From Candidatus Methylomirabilota bacterium (GTDB lineage Bacteria > Methylomirabilota > Methylomirabilia > Methylomirabilales > 2-02-FULL-66-22), in contig JAPLLC010000118.1 in the NCBI GenBank assembly GCA_026387775.1, forward strand, positions 1 to 52,177: a DNA stretch of 52,177 bases, written 5' to 3'. Of the stretch, positions 15,759 through 23,168 are shown one piece after another; position 1 is the first letter of the stretch, and every line of letters starts with the position of its first letter. A program made the position numbers and the translations under genes. The notes under the pieces were generated by a model, which worked only from the letters and a program-made list of their open reading frames with translations, was not told where the DNA came from and ran no database searches.

Positions 15759-16711
15759 CCCGTCACCCCTTCTCGGGACGCACCGCACATCTCCAGGGCG
15801 GCGGCCACCACAGCCGGCACGTCCATCCGATACTCCCGGTATAGTTCCTCGGGGTTTCCCACGACGGGATAGACGTCGGGGATCCCGATCATCCGGAGCG
15901 CCGTCGGCCGCATGCGGCCGAGCAGTTCCGCGATGGCGCTCCCGAACCCGCCGGTCAGCCGGTTATCCTCGAGCGTCACGATCCCCCGCGTCTCGTTCGC
16001 CGCCCGGAGAACCGCCGCCTCGTCCAGCGGCTTCACGGTCGGAAAGCTGAGCACACAGGCTTCGATTCCGCAACACGCCAGCTCCTCGGCCGCCTGCAGT
16101 GCCGTGCCGAGAATGGGTCCCGTCGCCAGGAGCGCCACGTCCTTCCCCCGGCGCATCTCCATCGCCCGCCCGATCTGGAACCCGGGCACCTCGTCCTCGG
16201 CATGAATCATCGGGACCGGGCCGCGCCCCACCCGGATGTACACCGGGCCGTCATAAGCTGCGGCCGCTTTCAGGGCGGACCGGGTTTCGGCCGCGTCGGC
16301 GGGCGCCATGACCACCATCTGCGCCACCGCCCGCATGAGGCTGAGATCCTCCAGCCCCTGATGCGTCGGGCCCAGGGCGCCGTACGACAGCCCGCCCCCC
16401 GTGGCCACGATCTTCACGTTCAGTCCCGGGTAGGCGATGTCCGTCCGCACCTGCTCCAGCGCGCGCATGCTCAGGAAGACCGAGAGCGTCGTCACGAACG
16501 GCATGAGGCCGGAGAGGGCGAGCCCGGCGGCCGCCCCCACCATCCCCTGTTCGGCAATCCCGAAGTTCAGATATCGATCCGGCCGGGCCTTCATGAAGGA
16601 CGGGAAAATCCGGCTTCCCATGTCCGCCGAGACCGCGTAGACACGCGGGTCGGCCGTCGCCATCTCGAGCAGCACGTCCGCAAAGGCTTGTGTCTGACTC
16701 TTGATCTGCAT
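15755..16711 (-). CDS. Transketolase, C-terminal subunit
   Basis: The 318-residue protein contains the pyrimidine-binding and C-terminal domains of transketolase: YLNFGIAEQGMVGAAAGLA with the catalytic Glu that activates TPP, GLSYGALGPTHQGLEDLS, and a closing swivelling domain. It pairs with the N-terminal subunit encoded upstream, as in archaeal-type and catabolic split transketolases such as AptAB. A two-subunit transketolase in a sugar-acid operon points to cleavage of a ketose or keto-acid intermediate rather than the housekeeping pentose pathway. ATG 16711 (MQIKSQTQAF) begins the homology. Confidence 0.93.
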   Translation of the reverse strand: MQIKSQTQAFADVLLEMATADPRVYAVSADMGSRIFPSFMKARPDRYLNFGIAEQGMVGAAAGLALSGLMPFVTTLSVFLSMRALEQVRTDIAYPGLNVKIVATGGGLSYGALGPTHQGLEDLSLMRAVAQMVVMAPADAAETRSALKAAAAYDGPVYIRVGRGPVPMIHAEDEVPGFQIGRAMEMRRGKDVALLATGPILGTALQAAEELACCGIEACVLSFPTVKPLDEAAVLRAANETRGIVTLEDNRLTGGFGSAIAELLGRMRPTALRMIGIPDVYPVVGNPEELYREYRMDVPAVVAAALEMCGASREGVTG

Positions 16712-16721
16712 GCCGCGTCCT

Positions 16722-17549
16722 TTAGCTGAGGTCTCTGCGTGCCCGCTCAATCTCCTCACCCGCGGGAATCCGGTAGTGCCACTCCACCCGGTTTTCGATG
16801 AAGGAGATGCCCTTGCCCTTGATGGTGTTGGCGATGAGGAGGGACGGCCGGCCCGGGTGATATGGGACGGCCTCGAGCGCCTCCACGATCTCCCCCATCG
16901 CGTGCCCGTCAATCTCGCGGACCGCCCACCCGAAGCTCGACCAGCGCTCCCGGTGTGGCTCCAGCGCCAGCACCTCTTCGGTTGTCCCGTCCGTGCAGAG
17001 CCGATTGCGGTCAATGATCGCGACCAGATTATCGAGCTTGAACTGGCTGGCCTGTGCCGCGGCTTCCCAGTTGGATCCCTCGGGCACCTCGCCGTCCCCC
17101 AGGAGGACAAACACGCGATAGGGTTTCTGTTGCAGCTTGGCACCGAGCGCCAACCCGACCCCGATCGGCAGCCCGTGCCCGAGGGAGCCGGTGGGAGTCT
17201 CCACCCCCGGAATCTTGCTACCCGGATGTCCCCCAAGAATGCTGTGCAATCGCGAAAACGTCCCCAGCACCTCGAGCGGGAAATAGCCCGCATGGGCCAA
17301 AGCCACATATTGCACGGCGCATTTGTGGCCCGCGCTCAGGAGGAACCGGTCCCGGAGATCGTCCTCCGGAGCCTGCGGGTTGATCCGCATGACCCGGAAA
17401 TACAGCGCAGTCACGAGGTCGGCACTGGAGAGTGCCGGCGCAAGGTGACACCCCCCCGCTCGGAGCCCCATTTCGAGTATGTCCCGGCGGATACGCTTGG
17501 CTTTGGCCTCCAACTCCGCGATCATGAGCTTGCTACACGCGCCCGCCAT
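16722..17549 (-). CDS. Transketolase, N-terminal (TPP-binding) subunit
   Basis: The 275-residue protein has the TPP-binding domain: HLAPALSSADLV, SAGHKCAVQY, GSLGHGLPIGVG, and the GDG...N motif in LLGDGEVPEGSNWEA. Length is normal for the N-subunit of a split transketolase. ATG 17549 is chosen because GAGGAGG lies eight bases upstream; ATG 17573 is an alternative. It lies 10 bp before the C-terminal subunit and 52 bp after the gntR stop, so all are probably one transcript. Confidence 0.93.
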   Translation of the reverse strand: MAGACSKLMIAELEAKAKRIRRDILEMGLRAGGCHLAPALSSADLVTALYFRVMRINPQAPEDDLRDRFLLSAGHKCAVQYVALAHAGYFPLEVLGTFSRLHSILGGHPGSKIPGVETPTGSLGHGLPIGVGLALGAKLQQKPYRVFVLLGDGEVPEGSNWEAAAQASQFKLDNLVAIIDRNRLCTDGTTEEVLALEPHRERWSSFGWAVREIDGHAMGEIVEALEAVPYHPGRPSLLIANTIKGKGISFIENRVEWHYRIPAGEEIERARRDLS

Positions 17550-17601
17550 GCCTCTGGCCTCCTCAAACAACATTTCGCTATCCTCGGACGGCGCGTTATG
17601 C

Positions 17602-18303
17602 TCACGAGCGCTCCTGCAACAAGTGCTTCCGAGAGTCATTGAGGTGGTCGAGCATGGCCCTTTCCGCCTCTTCTTTCGCATGCGCCTTGATTGCGGCGAG
17701 GATCGCCGTGTGCCCTTCGATTCCATACCTGTGGCCGCCCGGTTTGTAGAATCCGGTTGCAAAGAGTTCAGCGAGCCCCATAGCGAGCGCCTCGATGAGA
17801 CACGGGAAGAGAGGGTTCCTGGTCGCTTCGGCAATTATGAAATGGAAAGCCAACTCTTCCTCGGTCCAGCGCCGGACGTCCGATTGGTGCGCCTGCATGG
17901 CGGCAATAATCGCTTCCAGTTTCTTGACGTGCGTGCTGTCGGCGCGCTCGGCTGCCAACCCGGCCGCCGTAACCTCGATTGCGCTCCTGATCTCGAAGAG
18001 TTGTCGAGCGGTCATATCGGTGAGGCGGACAAATCGATCAAGCGCGTTGATCAACACCTCGGGCTTCGGCCGCTCCACGAACGTTCCGGCCCCGTTCCGG
18101 ACAGACACGAGGCCCCGCTCCTTCAGGGTCCTCAATGCCTCCCGGAGAATGTTACGGCTGACCCCGAATTTCTGTGCGAGCTCTGGTTCCGAGGGAAGCT
18201 TGTGCCCGACATGTAATTCGTCTTCATGGATCATCCGCTCGAGTTCACTTGCTACGTCGTCATAGAGCCTACTTCGTTCCATGCGAGCATACTGAACCAT
18301 CAT
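17602..18303 (-). CDS. GntR-family transcriptional regulator, FadR subfamily (FCD domain)
   Basis: The 233-residue protein has an N-terminal winged helix (LPSEPELAQKFGVSRNILREALRTLKERGLVSVRNGAGTFV, about residues 37-76) and a C-terminal FCD ligand domain. The FCD metal-site residues can be seen (EELAFHFIIAEATRN, GHTAIL, MLDHLND). FadR-type regulators usually bind an acid intermediate and repress the adjacent operon. It is the first gene of the 18.3-10.5 kb operon and likely autoregulated by the TGTACT array just upstream. G+C is lower than in its neighbours. Two adjacent ATGs (18303, 18300) follow GAGAGG. Confidence 0.93.
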   Translation of the reverse strand: MMVQYARMERSRLYDDVASELERMIHEDELHVGHKLPSEPELAQKFGVSRNILREALRTLKERGLVSVRNGAGTFVERPKPEVLINALDRFVRLTDMTARQLFEIRSAIEVTAAGLAAERADSTHVKKLEAIIAAMQAHQSDVRRWTEEELAFHFIIAEATRNPLFPCLIEALAMGLAELFATGFYKPGGHRYGIEGHTAILAAIKAHAKEEAERAMLDHLNDSRKHLLQERS

Positions 18304-18326
18304 GAGCCTCTCAGATTACAATCTAA

Positions 18327-18356
18327 TGTACTGTCCTCTTGTACTACAGCTGTACT
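18327..18356. promoter_or_regulatory. TGTACT triplet array, candidate GntR operator
   Basis: TGTACT occurs at 18327-18332, 18340-18345 and 18351-18356, 24 to 53 bp upstream of the gntR start. The central copy lies within TTGTACTACAG (18339-18349), which fits the FadR-subfamily half-site plan T-N-G-T-N3-A-C-N-A except for the last base. This suggests autoregulation of the TRAP/transketolase operon. Confidence 0.45.
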
Positions 18357-18371
18357 GATATTGTCAAGGAG

Positions 18372-18409
18372 AAATAGGTACCGGAAATAGGTACCGGACA
18401 CCTTTGCAT
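18372..18409. repeat. GGTACC-rich short repeat, REP/RAYT-like fragment, copy 1
   Basis: Two tandem AAATAGGTACCGG units end in ACACCTTTGCATG. The reverse complement recurs at 51065-51117, where the unit appears three times. The AGGTACCGGACACCTTT motif resembles REP sequences moved by RAYT (TnpA-REP) transposases, but no transposase gene is in the window. It lies upstream of gntR. Confidence 0.6.
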
Positions 18410-18820
18410 GCGTAACCACCTGGAATTCCTCGATTCAACTGTCGGTTCTTCCTGCCCACCCCGGGGTTCTCATCCGTCCTGAGGCCCGGGCTCTGGCGAT
18501 TTAGAATTGTCGCCGCACCCTCGTCCACCGGAGTCTTCCGTAAACCGGCCGCGCCTCCTCGGCCCGGAACCCGCTCGGCTGCGCTCTCGACGACGCCGAT
18601 CCGCCGCCTTCTGTACCCAGGTCGCTCCGAGAGATCGCTGCCGGAATTCGGTTGGGCCGCCCGGTCCTCTGCGAGGCCGTCCCGGGCACCGGTGGGTCTG
18701 AAGGAAGCGCCCCCGTTCCTCCTGCGCGCCTCATCTCGCAACTTGTTTCTATGGCTGCGTCCCCCATTACGAAGGCGCACGGCGGGCGGGTGTTTCGTCC
18801 GAGGCTCCCGTCGAACGCGA
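18410..18820. other. 411-bp stretch with no supported gene
   Basis: The interval lies between the gntR promoter region and the VWA gene. Both strands have open frames (high G+C), but the translations are Arg/Pro/Ser-rich and none resembles a known family. I see no RNA gene or terminator. It may hold the remains of lost Bat-operon genes, since batB and TPR partners are missing downstream of the VWA gene; that is a guess. Confidence 0.4.
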
Positions 18821-19864
18821 TCAAAGAATCCGGTTGAACCAGAGAAGCGAAAGGAGCACGGAAAGAAGCGACAGGGCGGCAGCCACCGCGGAGAAGAGCG
18901 CGGTGATCTCGGTCTGCTTCTTCTCGAATACCAATCTCGCGTTCAGGCCCTGGTAGACCTTCTTCAGGTCCATCGCGGTGCCCGCGTAAAAATACTCGCC
19001 GCGGGTCAGGTCCGCGATCGCCTTGAGCGCCTCCTCGTCGAGGCGCGTGCGGAAAGACCAGCCTTCGAAGCCGATCACCTCGCCGCTCGTCGTGCCGACC
19101 CCGACGGTGAAGACGCGCACGCCACGGTCGGCGGCCATCTTGGCGGCCTCGAGGGAGTCGGGCCCGGTGTTCCGCTGGCCGTCCGTCAGCAGGATGATGG
19201 CGGCCGAGGCGTACGACCCGGGCGGGACGGGCGTGAACTCTTTCTTCTCCGGCTTGCGCCCCGGGTCGAGCGGGAGCGCGCGCCGCGCGTTGCGCTCGTA
19301 GATCGATTCGCTCACGTCGATGCCGGCGTCGGGGAAGATGGTGGCGAGCGAGACGATGATCCCGCTGCCGATGGCGGTGCCGCGCTGCGTCTGGAACCGA
19401 TCGATGGCCGCGAGGATGTCCTCGCGATTCTGCGTGGGCGGCTGCACGACCGCGGCCGTTCCCGCGAAGGCCACCACGCCGACGCGCACGTCGCGCGGCA
19501 GATCGGCCACGAACGCCTTGGCCGCTTCCTGCGCCGCGACCAGCCGATTCGGCTCCACGTCCTTGGCGCGCATGCTGCCCGACACGTCCATGGCCAGGAT
19601 GATGGTCTGCCGCTGCGTCGGGAGGGTGACGACCGCGGCCGGACGGGCCACCGCGACGATCATCGTGGCGAGCGCCAGCAGGAAGAGAAGCGGCGGCAGG
19701 TGGCGCCGGAACCGCTGGCCCGCAGTCATTGCCTCCTTCACCATGCTCAGGCTCGCGTACCTGAGCGCCGCCTTCTTCTTCCGCCGGAGCAGGAAAATGT
19801 AGACGGCAACGAGCGCCGGCACTGCCGTCAGCAGCCAGAGCATGTCGGGCCACCGGAACGTCAT
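18821..19864 (-). CDS. VWA-domain membrane protein (BatA-like)
   Basis: The 347-residue protein has two N-terminal membrane helices (about residues 6-27 and 58-75), a von Willebrand A domain with a complete MIDAS start DVSGSM (93-98) plus LLTDGQRNTGP, and a C-terminal helix (about 320-345). BatA-type proteins anchor a metal-dependent protein-binding domain at the periplasmic face in aerotolerance or stress operons. It overlaps the DUF58 gene by four bases. The usual batB and TPR genes do not follow, so the operon is shortened. Confidence 0.9.
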   Translation of the reverse strand: MTFRWPDMLWLLTAVPALVAVYIFLLRRKKKAALRYASLSMVKEAMTAGQRFRRHLPPLLFLLALATMIVAVARPAAVVTLPTQRQTIILAMDVSGSMRAKDVEPNRLVAAQEAAKAFVADLPRDVRVGVVAFAGTAAVVQPPTQNREDILAAIDRFQTQRGTAIGSGIIVSLATIFPDAGIDVSESIYERNARRALPLDPGRKPEKKEFTPVPPGSYASAAIILLTDGQRNTGPDSLEAAKMAADRGVRVFTVGVGTTSGEVIGFEGWSFRTRLDEEALKAIADLTRGEYFYAGTAMDLKKVYQGLNARLVFEKKQTEITALFSAVAAALSLLSVLLSLLWFNRIL

Positions 19865-20802
19865 GATAGGCTCCGATCCAAGGGCCTGGGCAGCGTTCCG
19901 CCGCCCGCCAGCTGGCTGCGCCGCTTGCGAAGATCGGCAAACCTCAGGATCGCGTCGGCGAGGTCATCGTCCGTGGACAGCTCGAGCGCGTCCACGCCCG
20001 CGCCGCCGAACGCCGCGCGGAGCGCCTTCTCGCGCCGCTCGGCCGCCGCGGCGAAGCGCTTCCTGAACGCGCGGTCGTGGGTGTCGACGAACACTTGCTC
20101 GCCCGTCTCGGCGTCCTGGACGACCAGCAGTCCGAGGTCGGGCAGGTCCATCTCCAGCGGGTCATAAAGCCGCACCGCCAGGATCTCGTGCCGCTGCGCG
20201 AGGTGGGCGAGCGGCTCCGACCAGCCGGGCGCGCTGATGAAATCCGAGACGATGAACACGAGCGACCGTCTCGGGATGAGCCGATAGGCAGCCTGCAGGA
20301 AATCGCGCAGATTCGTGGCCGCCGACTCGGGTCGCTCGGGCCGGGAAAGCATCCGATGAAGGAGGTGCAGCACGTGGCGCCGCCCGGCTCGTGCCGGGAT
20401 GACCGTGTCGACGCTGTCGCCGTAGAACAGTGCCCCGACGCGGTTGCCGTGGCGGGTCAGGAGCCGCGCCAGCACGGCGACGAACTCGGTCGAGACCGAC
20501 CGCTTCCTCATCTCCCGGGAGCCGAAGTCCATCGATGGGCTCAGGTCCAGCAGGAACCACGCAGCGATTTCGCGATCCTCGTTGAACACCCGCACGTAGG
20601 GGGTCTGGAGGCGCGCGGTGACGTTCCAGTCGATATGTCGGACGTCGTCGTGATACTGATACTCGCGCAGATCGGCCAGATCCAGGCCGAAGCCGCGGAA
20701 CAGTGTCCGGTAGTTGCCGTGCAGCGCCCCGTCGAGGCGACGGATCACCGTCCACTCGAGGCGACGGAGGATGCGCTCAGGATCCCGCGGCGATTCGGAC
20801 AT
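19861..20802 (-). CDS. DUF58 domain protein of a MoxR-Bat operon
   Basis: The 313-residue protein has the DUF58 core FRGFGLDLADLREYQYHDDVRHIDWNVTAR and a VWA-like fold with DLSPSMDFGS. No membrane spans are visible, so it is probably cytoplasmic. DUF58 proteins are thought to work with MoxR ATPases in assembling or activating protein complexes. It overlaps moxR by 26 bp at the start and the VWA gene by four at the end. Confidence 0.9.
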   Translation of the reverse strand: MSESPRDPERILRRLEWTVIRRLDGALHGNYRTLFRGFGLDLADLREYQYHDDVRHIDWNVTARLQTPYVRVFNEDREIAAWFLLDLSPSMDFGSREMRKRSVSTEFVAVLARLLTRHGNRVGALFYGDSVDTVIPARAGRRHVLHLLHRMLSRPERPESAATNLRDFLQAAYRLIPRRSLVFIVSDFISAPGWSEPLAHLAQRHEILAVRLYDPLEMDLPDLGLLVVQDAETGEQVFVDTHDRAFRKRFAAAAERREKALRAAFGGAGVDALELSTDDDLADAILRFADLRKRRSQLAGGGTLPRPLDRSLS

Positions 20803-21796
20803 GGGCTTCGAGCGGCTTCTCGGGCGAAAGGATCCGCTGCATGATCCGGAGGATCAGCATATCGGCGGTCATCCCCTCGGTGAGCGCCTCGTAGGTGAGC
20901 ACGAGGCGGTGCCGGAAGACATCGGGCACGAGGTCCGTCACGTCTTCGGGCAGGGCGTAGGTGCGTCCGCGCATGTACGCGAGCGCGCGTGCGCCCTCGA
21001 TTAGATGGATGGGCCCGCGGGGGCTCGCGCCGAAGGACAGGTACTTCGCAAGCTCCGCGAGCCCATAGCGCTCCGGGTTGCGTGTCGCCGCGGCGAGCCG
21101 CACCGCGTATTGCATGAGCGACGGCTCGACGTACACGCTCCGGCACTCGCGTTGCAGCGCGCTGAGCTGCTCGGTCGTCGCCACGGCGGCGACGCCCGGC
21201 TCCGCGACGCCTGTGACCCGGTCGACGATGACGAACTCCTCTTCCTCGCTCGGGTAGCCCACCAGCACTTTCATCATGAACCGGTCCACCTGCGCCTCTG
21301 GCAGCGGGTACGTGCCCTCGGTCTCGATGGGGTTCTGCGTCGCCATCACGAGGAACGGCTCCGGGACCTTGTGGGTCTGCCCGCCGATCGTGACCTGGTA
21401 CTCCTGCATCACCTCGAGCAGCGCGCTCTGGACCTTCGCCGGCGCGCGATTGATCTCGTCGGCGAGCAGGAGGTTGGTGAAGACGGGGCCGAGCGAGGTG
21501 GCGAAGTCGCCGGTCTTCTGGTTGTAAATGCGGGTCCCCACGATGTCCGCGGGGACGAGGTCCGGTGTGAACTGAATGCGCTTGCACGAGCCGCGAATGG
21601 TTCGGGCAAGCGTCTTGACGGTCAAGGTCTTGGCGAGCCCCGGCACGCCCTCCACGAGCAGGTGTCCCTGCGCCATGATAGCCACGAGCACGCGTTCAAG
21701 AAAGTGATCCTGGCCAACGACGACCTTCTTCACCTCGTAGAGGATACGCTCCATGAGGGAGCAGCCCTCGCCGTGTTCCGTCACGCTGGTGTCCAT
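20777..21796 (-). CDS. MoxR-family AAA+ ATPase
   Basis: The 339-residue protein has Walker A GVPGLAKT (50-57), Walker B LLADEINRAP, the sensor MATQNPIETEGTYPLPEAQVDRF and a C-terminal lid. MoxR ATPases act as chaperones that insert metal or activate VWA partners. Here it leads a three-gene operon with DUF58 and VWA proteins. AAAGGA precedes the ATG at 21796. The palindromic element copy B lies 58 bp upstream. Confidence 0.95.
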   Translation of the reverse strand: MDTSVTEHGEGCSLMERILYEVKKVVVGQDHFLERVLVAIMAQGHLLVEGVPGLAKTLTVKTLARTIRGSCKRIQFTPDLVPADIVGTRIYNQKTGDFATSLGPVFTNLLLADEINRAPAKVQSALLEVMQEYQVTIGGQTHKVPEPFLVMATQNPIETEGTYPLPEAQVDRFMMKVLVGYPSEEEEFVIVDRVTGVAEPGVAAVATTEQLSALQRECRSVYVEPSLMQYAVRLAAATRNPERYGLAELAKYLSFGASPRGPIHLIEGARALAYMRGRTYALPEDVTDLVPDVFRHRLVLTYEALTEGMTADMLILRIMQRILSPEKPLEAHVRIAAGS

Positions 21797-21854
21797 AGGT
21801 CCTTTCCGATGTCGCGTCGTGGGCCAGCAGGATGCAGAAACACTTATTCTTCGG

Positions 21855-21979
21855 CAGGCTGCTCAAAAGGGTCCAGATGCCAGGCGGCGAGCGTAAGGCC
21901 GAGTGAGGCGTACTTCCGGTACGCCGCAACGAGTGCCTAAGCGAGCCAACGCAGCAGATGGGCCCTTTTCAGCGGCCTG
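21855..21979. repeat. 125-bp palindromic element, copy B
   Basis: The length and layout match copy A, with roughly a dozen base differences. CAGGCTGCTCAAAAGGGTCC is at the left and the complement of CAGGCCGCTGAAAAGGGCCC at the right; the inner palindrome is GCGTAC-TTCCG-GTACGC. The right end abuts the TAG stop of the serine protease (21980-21982). The changes preserve the inner palindrome arms. Confidence 0.9.
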
Positions 21980-22965
21980 CTAGAACGGCGGCATCCCGAA
22001 GGCGGACGCCGCATTCTCGATGGGCACCGCGAATCCGATGCCGACGAACACGCGCTGCTCGGTCGGGTTCAGGATCGCGGTGACGATACCGACCACCGCG
22101 CCGTCGGTGGTCACCAGCGGCCCTCCTGAGCTGCCGGGATTGGCCGCCGCATCGAACTGGATGAGGTTCGTCAGCAGCCGCTTCCCTTGCGGAGACTGAA
22201 ACTCGCGCCGCAGGCCGGACACCACGCCCGCCGACACCGACGGTCCGATGCCGAACGGAAAGCCGACGGCAATCACCTCGTCGCCCGGCGCGAGGTCCTT
22301 GGTGGAGCGCAGGGTGGCCGGGGCGAGATCGTCCGGAACCGTCGCCGCCTGGAGCACCGCAAGATCGTTCTCCGGTTGCAGCCCGACGACCGTGGCGTCG
22401 GACTCGGGCCCGTCGGCGAACACCACGCGCACCCGCTTGGCGCCGGTCTCACCCGCTTGGCGCCGGCGACCACGTGAAAGTTGGTGAGGATGATCCCCTT
22501 GTCGACGATGACGACCCCGCTGCCGACGCCCGTCTCGGTGTCTTGATCCTCGTCTCTGCCCTGTTGCCCCAACCCGCGCACACGCACGACGGAGGGTCGA
22601 ATGACCTCGTACGCCCGCGCCGCGGCCGACGGCAGGGGCTTGGTCTCCAGCGTGTGCAGCACCGCGGAGTCGATGTCTCGCTGGGTGATCTCGCGCGGCG
22701 GCGGCTTCATCGCCGCATGGAGAGATACGAGGAGCAGGGCGAAGATCCCGCCGGCCACGACCAACAGCAGCCGCTCATGGCGCGTGAAGAACTTCAGTCG
22801 CGAGCGGAGGGAGCGCCGATGCTCCGCTTGATCGGGAAGGGTGTCGCGTGGCTGGTCGGCGCCGTCGGGCGGCGGAGCGACGCGCTCGTCCGAGTGGTTC
22901 GTCGGGGATGGCCGACCGACCGGACGCGACCGGTCGGAACGACTGTAGAGCGTTTCCCGTCTCAT
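21980..22965 (-). pseudogene. S1C (HtrA/DegP-like) serine protease, frameshifted by a 20-bp duplication
   Basis: The N-terminal part has a Pro/Arg-rich cytoplasmic stretch, one membrane anchor (LLLVVAGGIFALLLVSL) and the protease domain with His in LTNFHVVAGAKRV. The frame is then lost. The second frame resumes with RVVFADGPESDATVVG, Asp in ENDLAVLQ and the Ser motif NPGSSGGPL, ending in GIGFAVPIENAASAFGMPPF. A 20-bp tandem duplication at 22430-22469 sits exactly at the switch. Removing one unit gives a single 321-residue ORF with a complete catalytic triad and no PDZ domain. The product would be a periplasmic membrane-anchored protease. It may be a recent mutation, a phase-variable switch or an assembly error. 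Confidence 0.88.
22430..22469. repeat. 20-bp tandem duplication disrupting the protease gene
   Basis: CACCCGCTTGGCGCCGG occurs at 22430-22446 and again at 22450-22466, with a period of 20 bp. Because 20 is not a multiple of three, it shifts the frame between the His and Asp parts of the protease. Deleting one unit restores the frame exactly. Confidence 0.93.
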
Positions 22966-23168
22966 GTGCGGCCCTTGCAACTCACCCGCCGCAGCATACC
23001 CGGCTCATCGGCGAAGGAGTGTCTGGCGGAGAAAGATACACCAGATTGCCGTCAAGTAACATGGCCAACACGCTCGACGCTCGGCGCCGTATAAGGATAA
23101 CACGGGGTGAGGCAGCCCGTCGACACCATATGGACTTTTGCCGCCGCCGCTCGTAGTATCTCCTCGCC

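Noticed and set aside
18501-19940. 479-codon minus-strand frame overlapping the VWA gene
   Set aside because: It runs out of frame with the clear VWA protein and has an Arg/Ala-rich composition. Only its tail lies in the gene-free stretch, and that tail is unrecognisable.
18692-20167. 491-codon plus-strand frame
   Set aside because: It is antisense to the VWA and DUF58 genes and has low-complexity composition.
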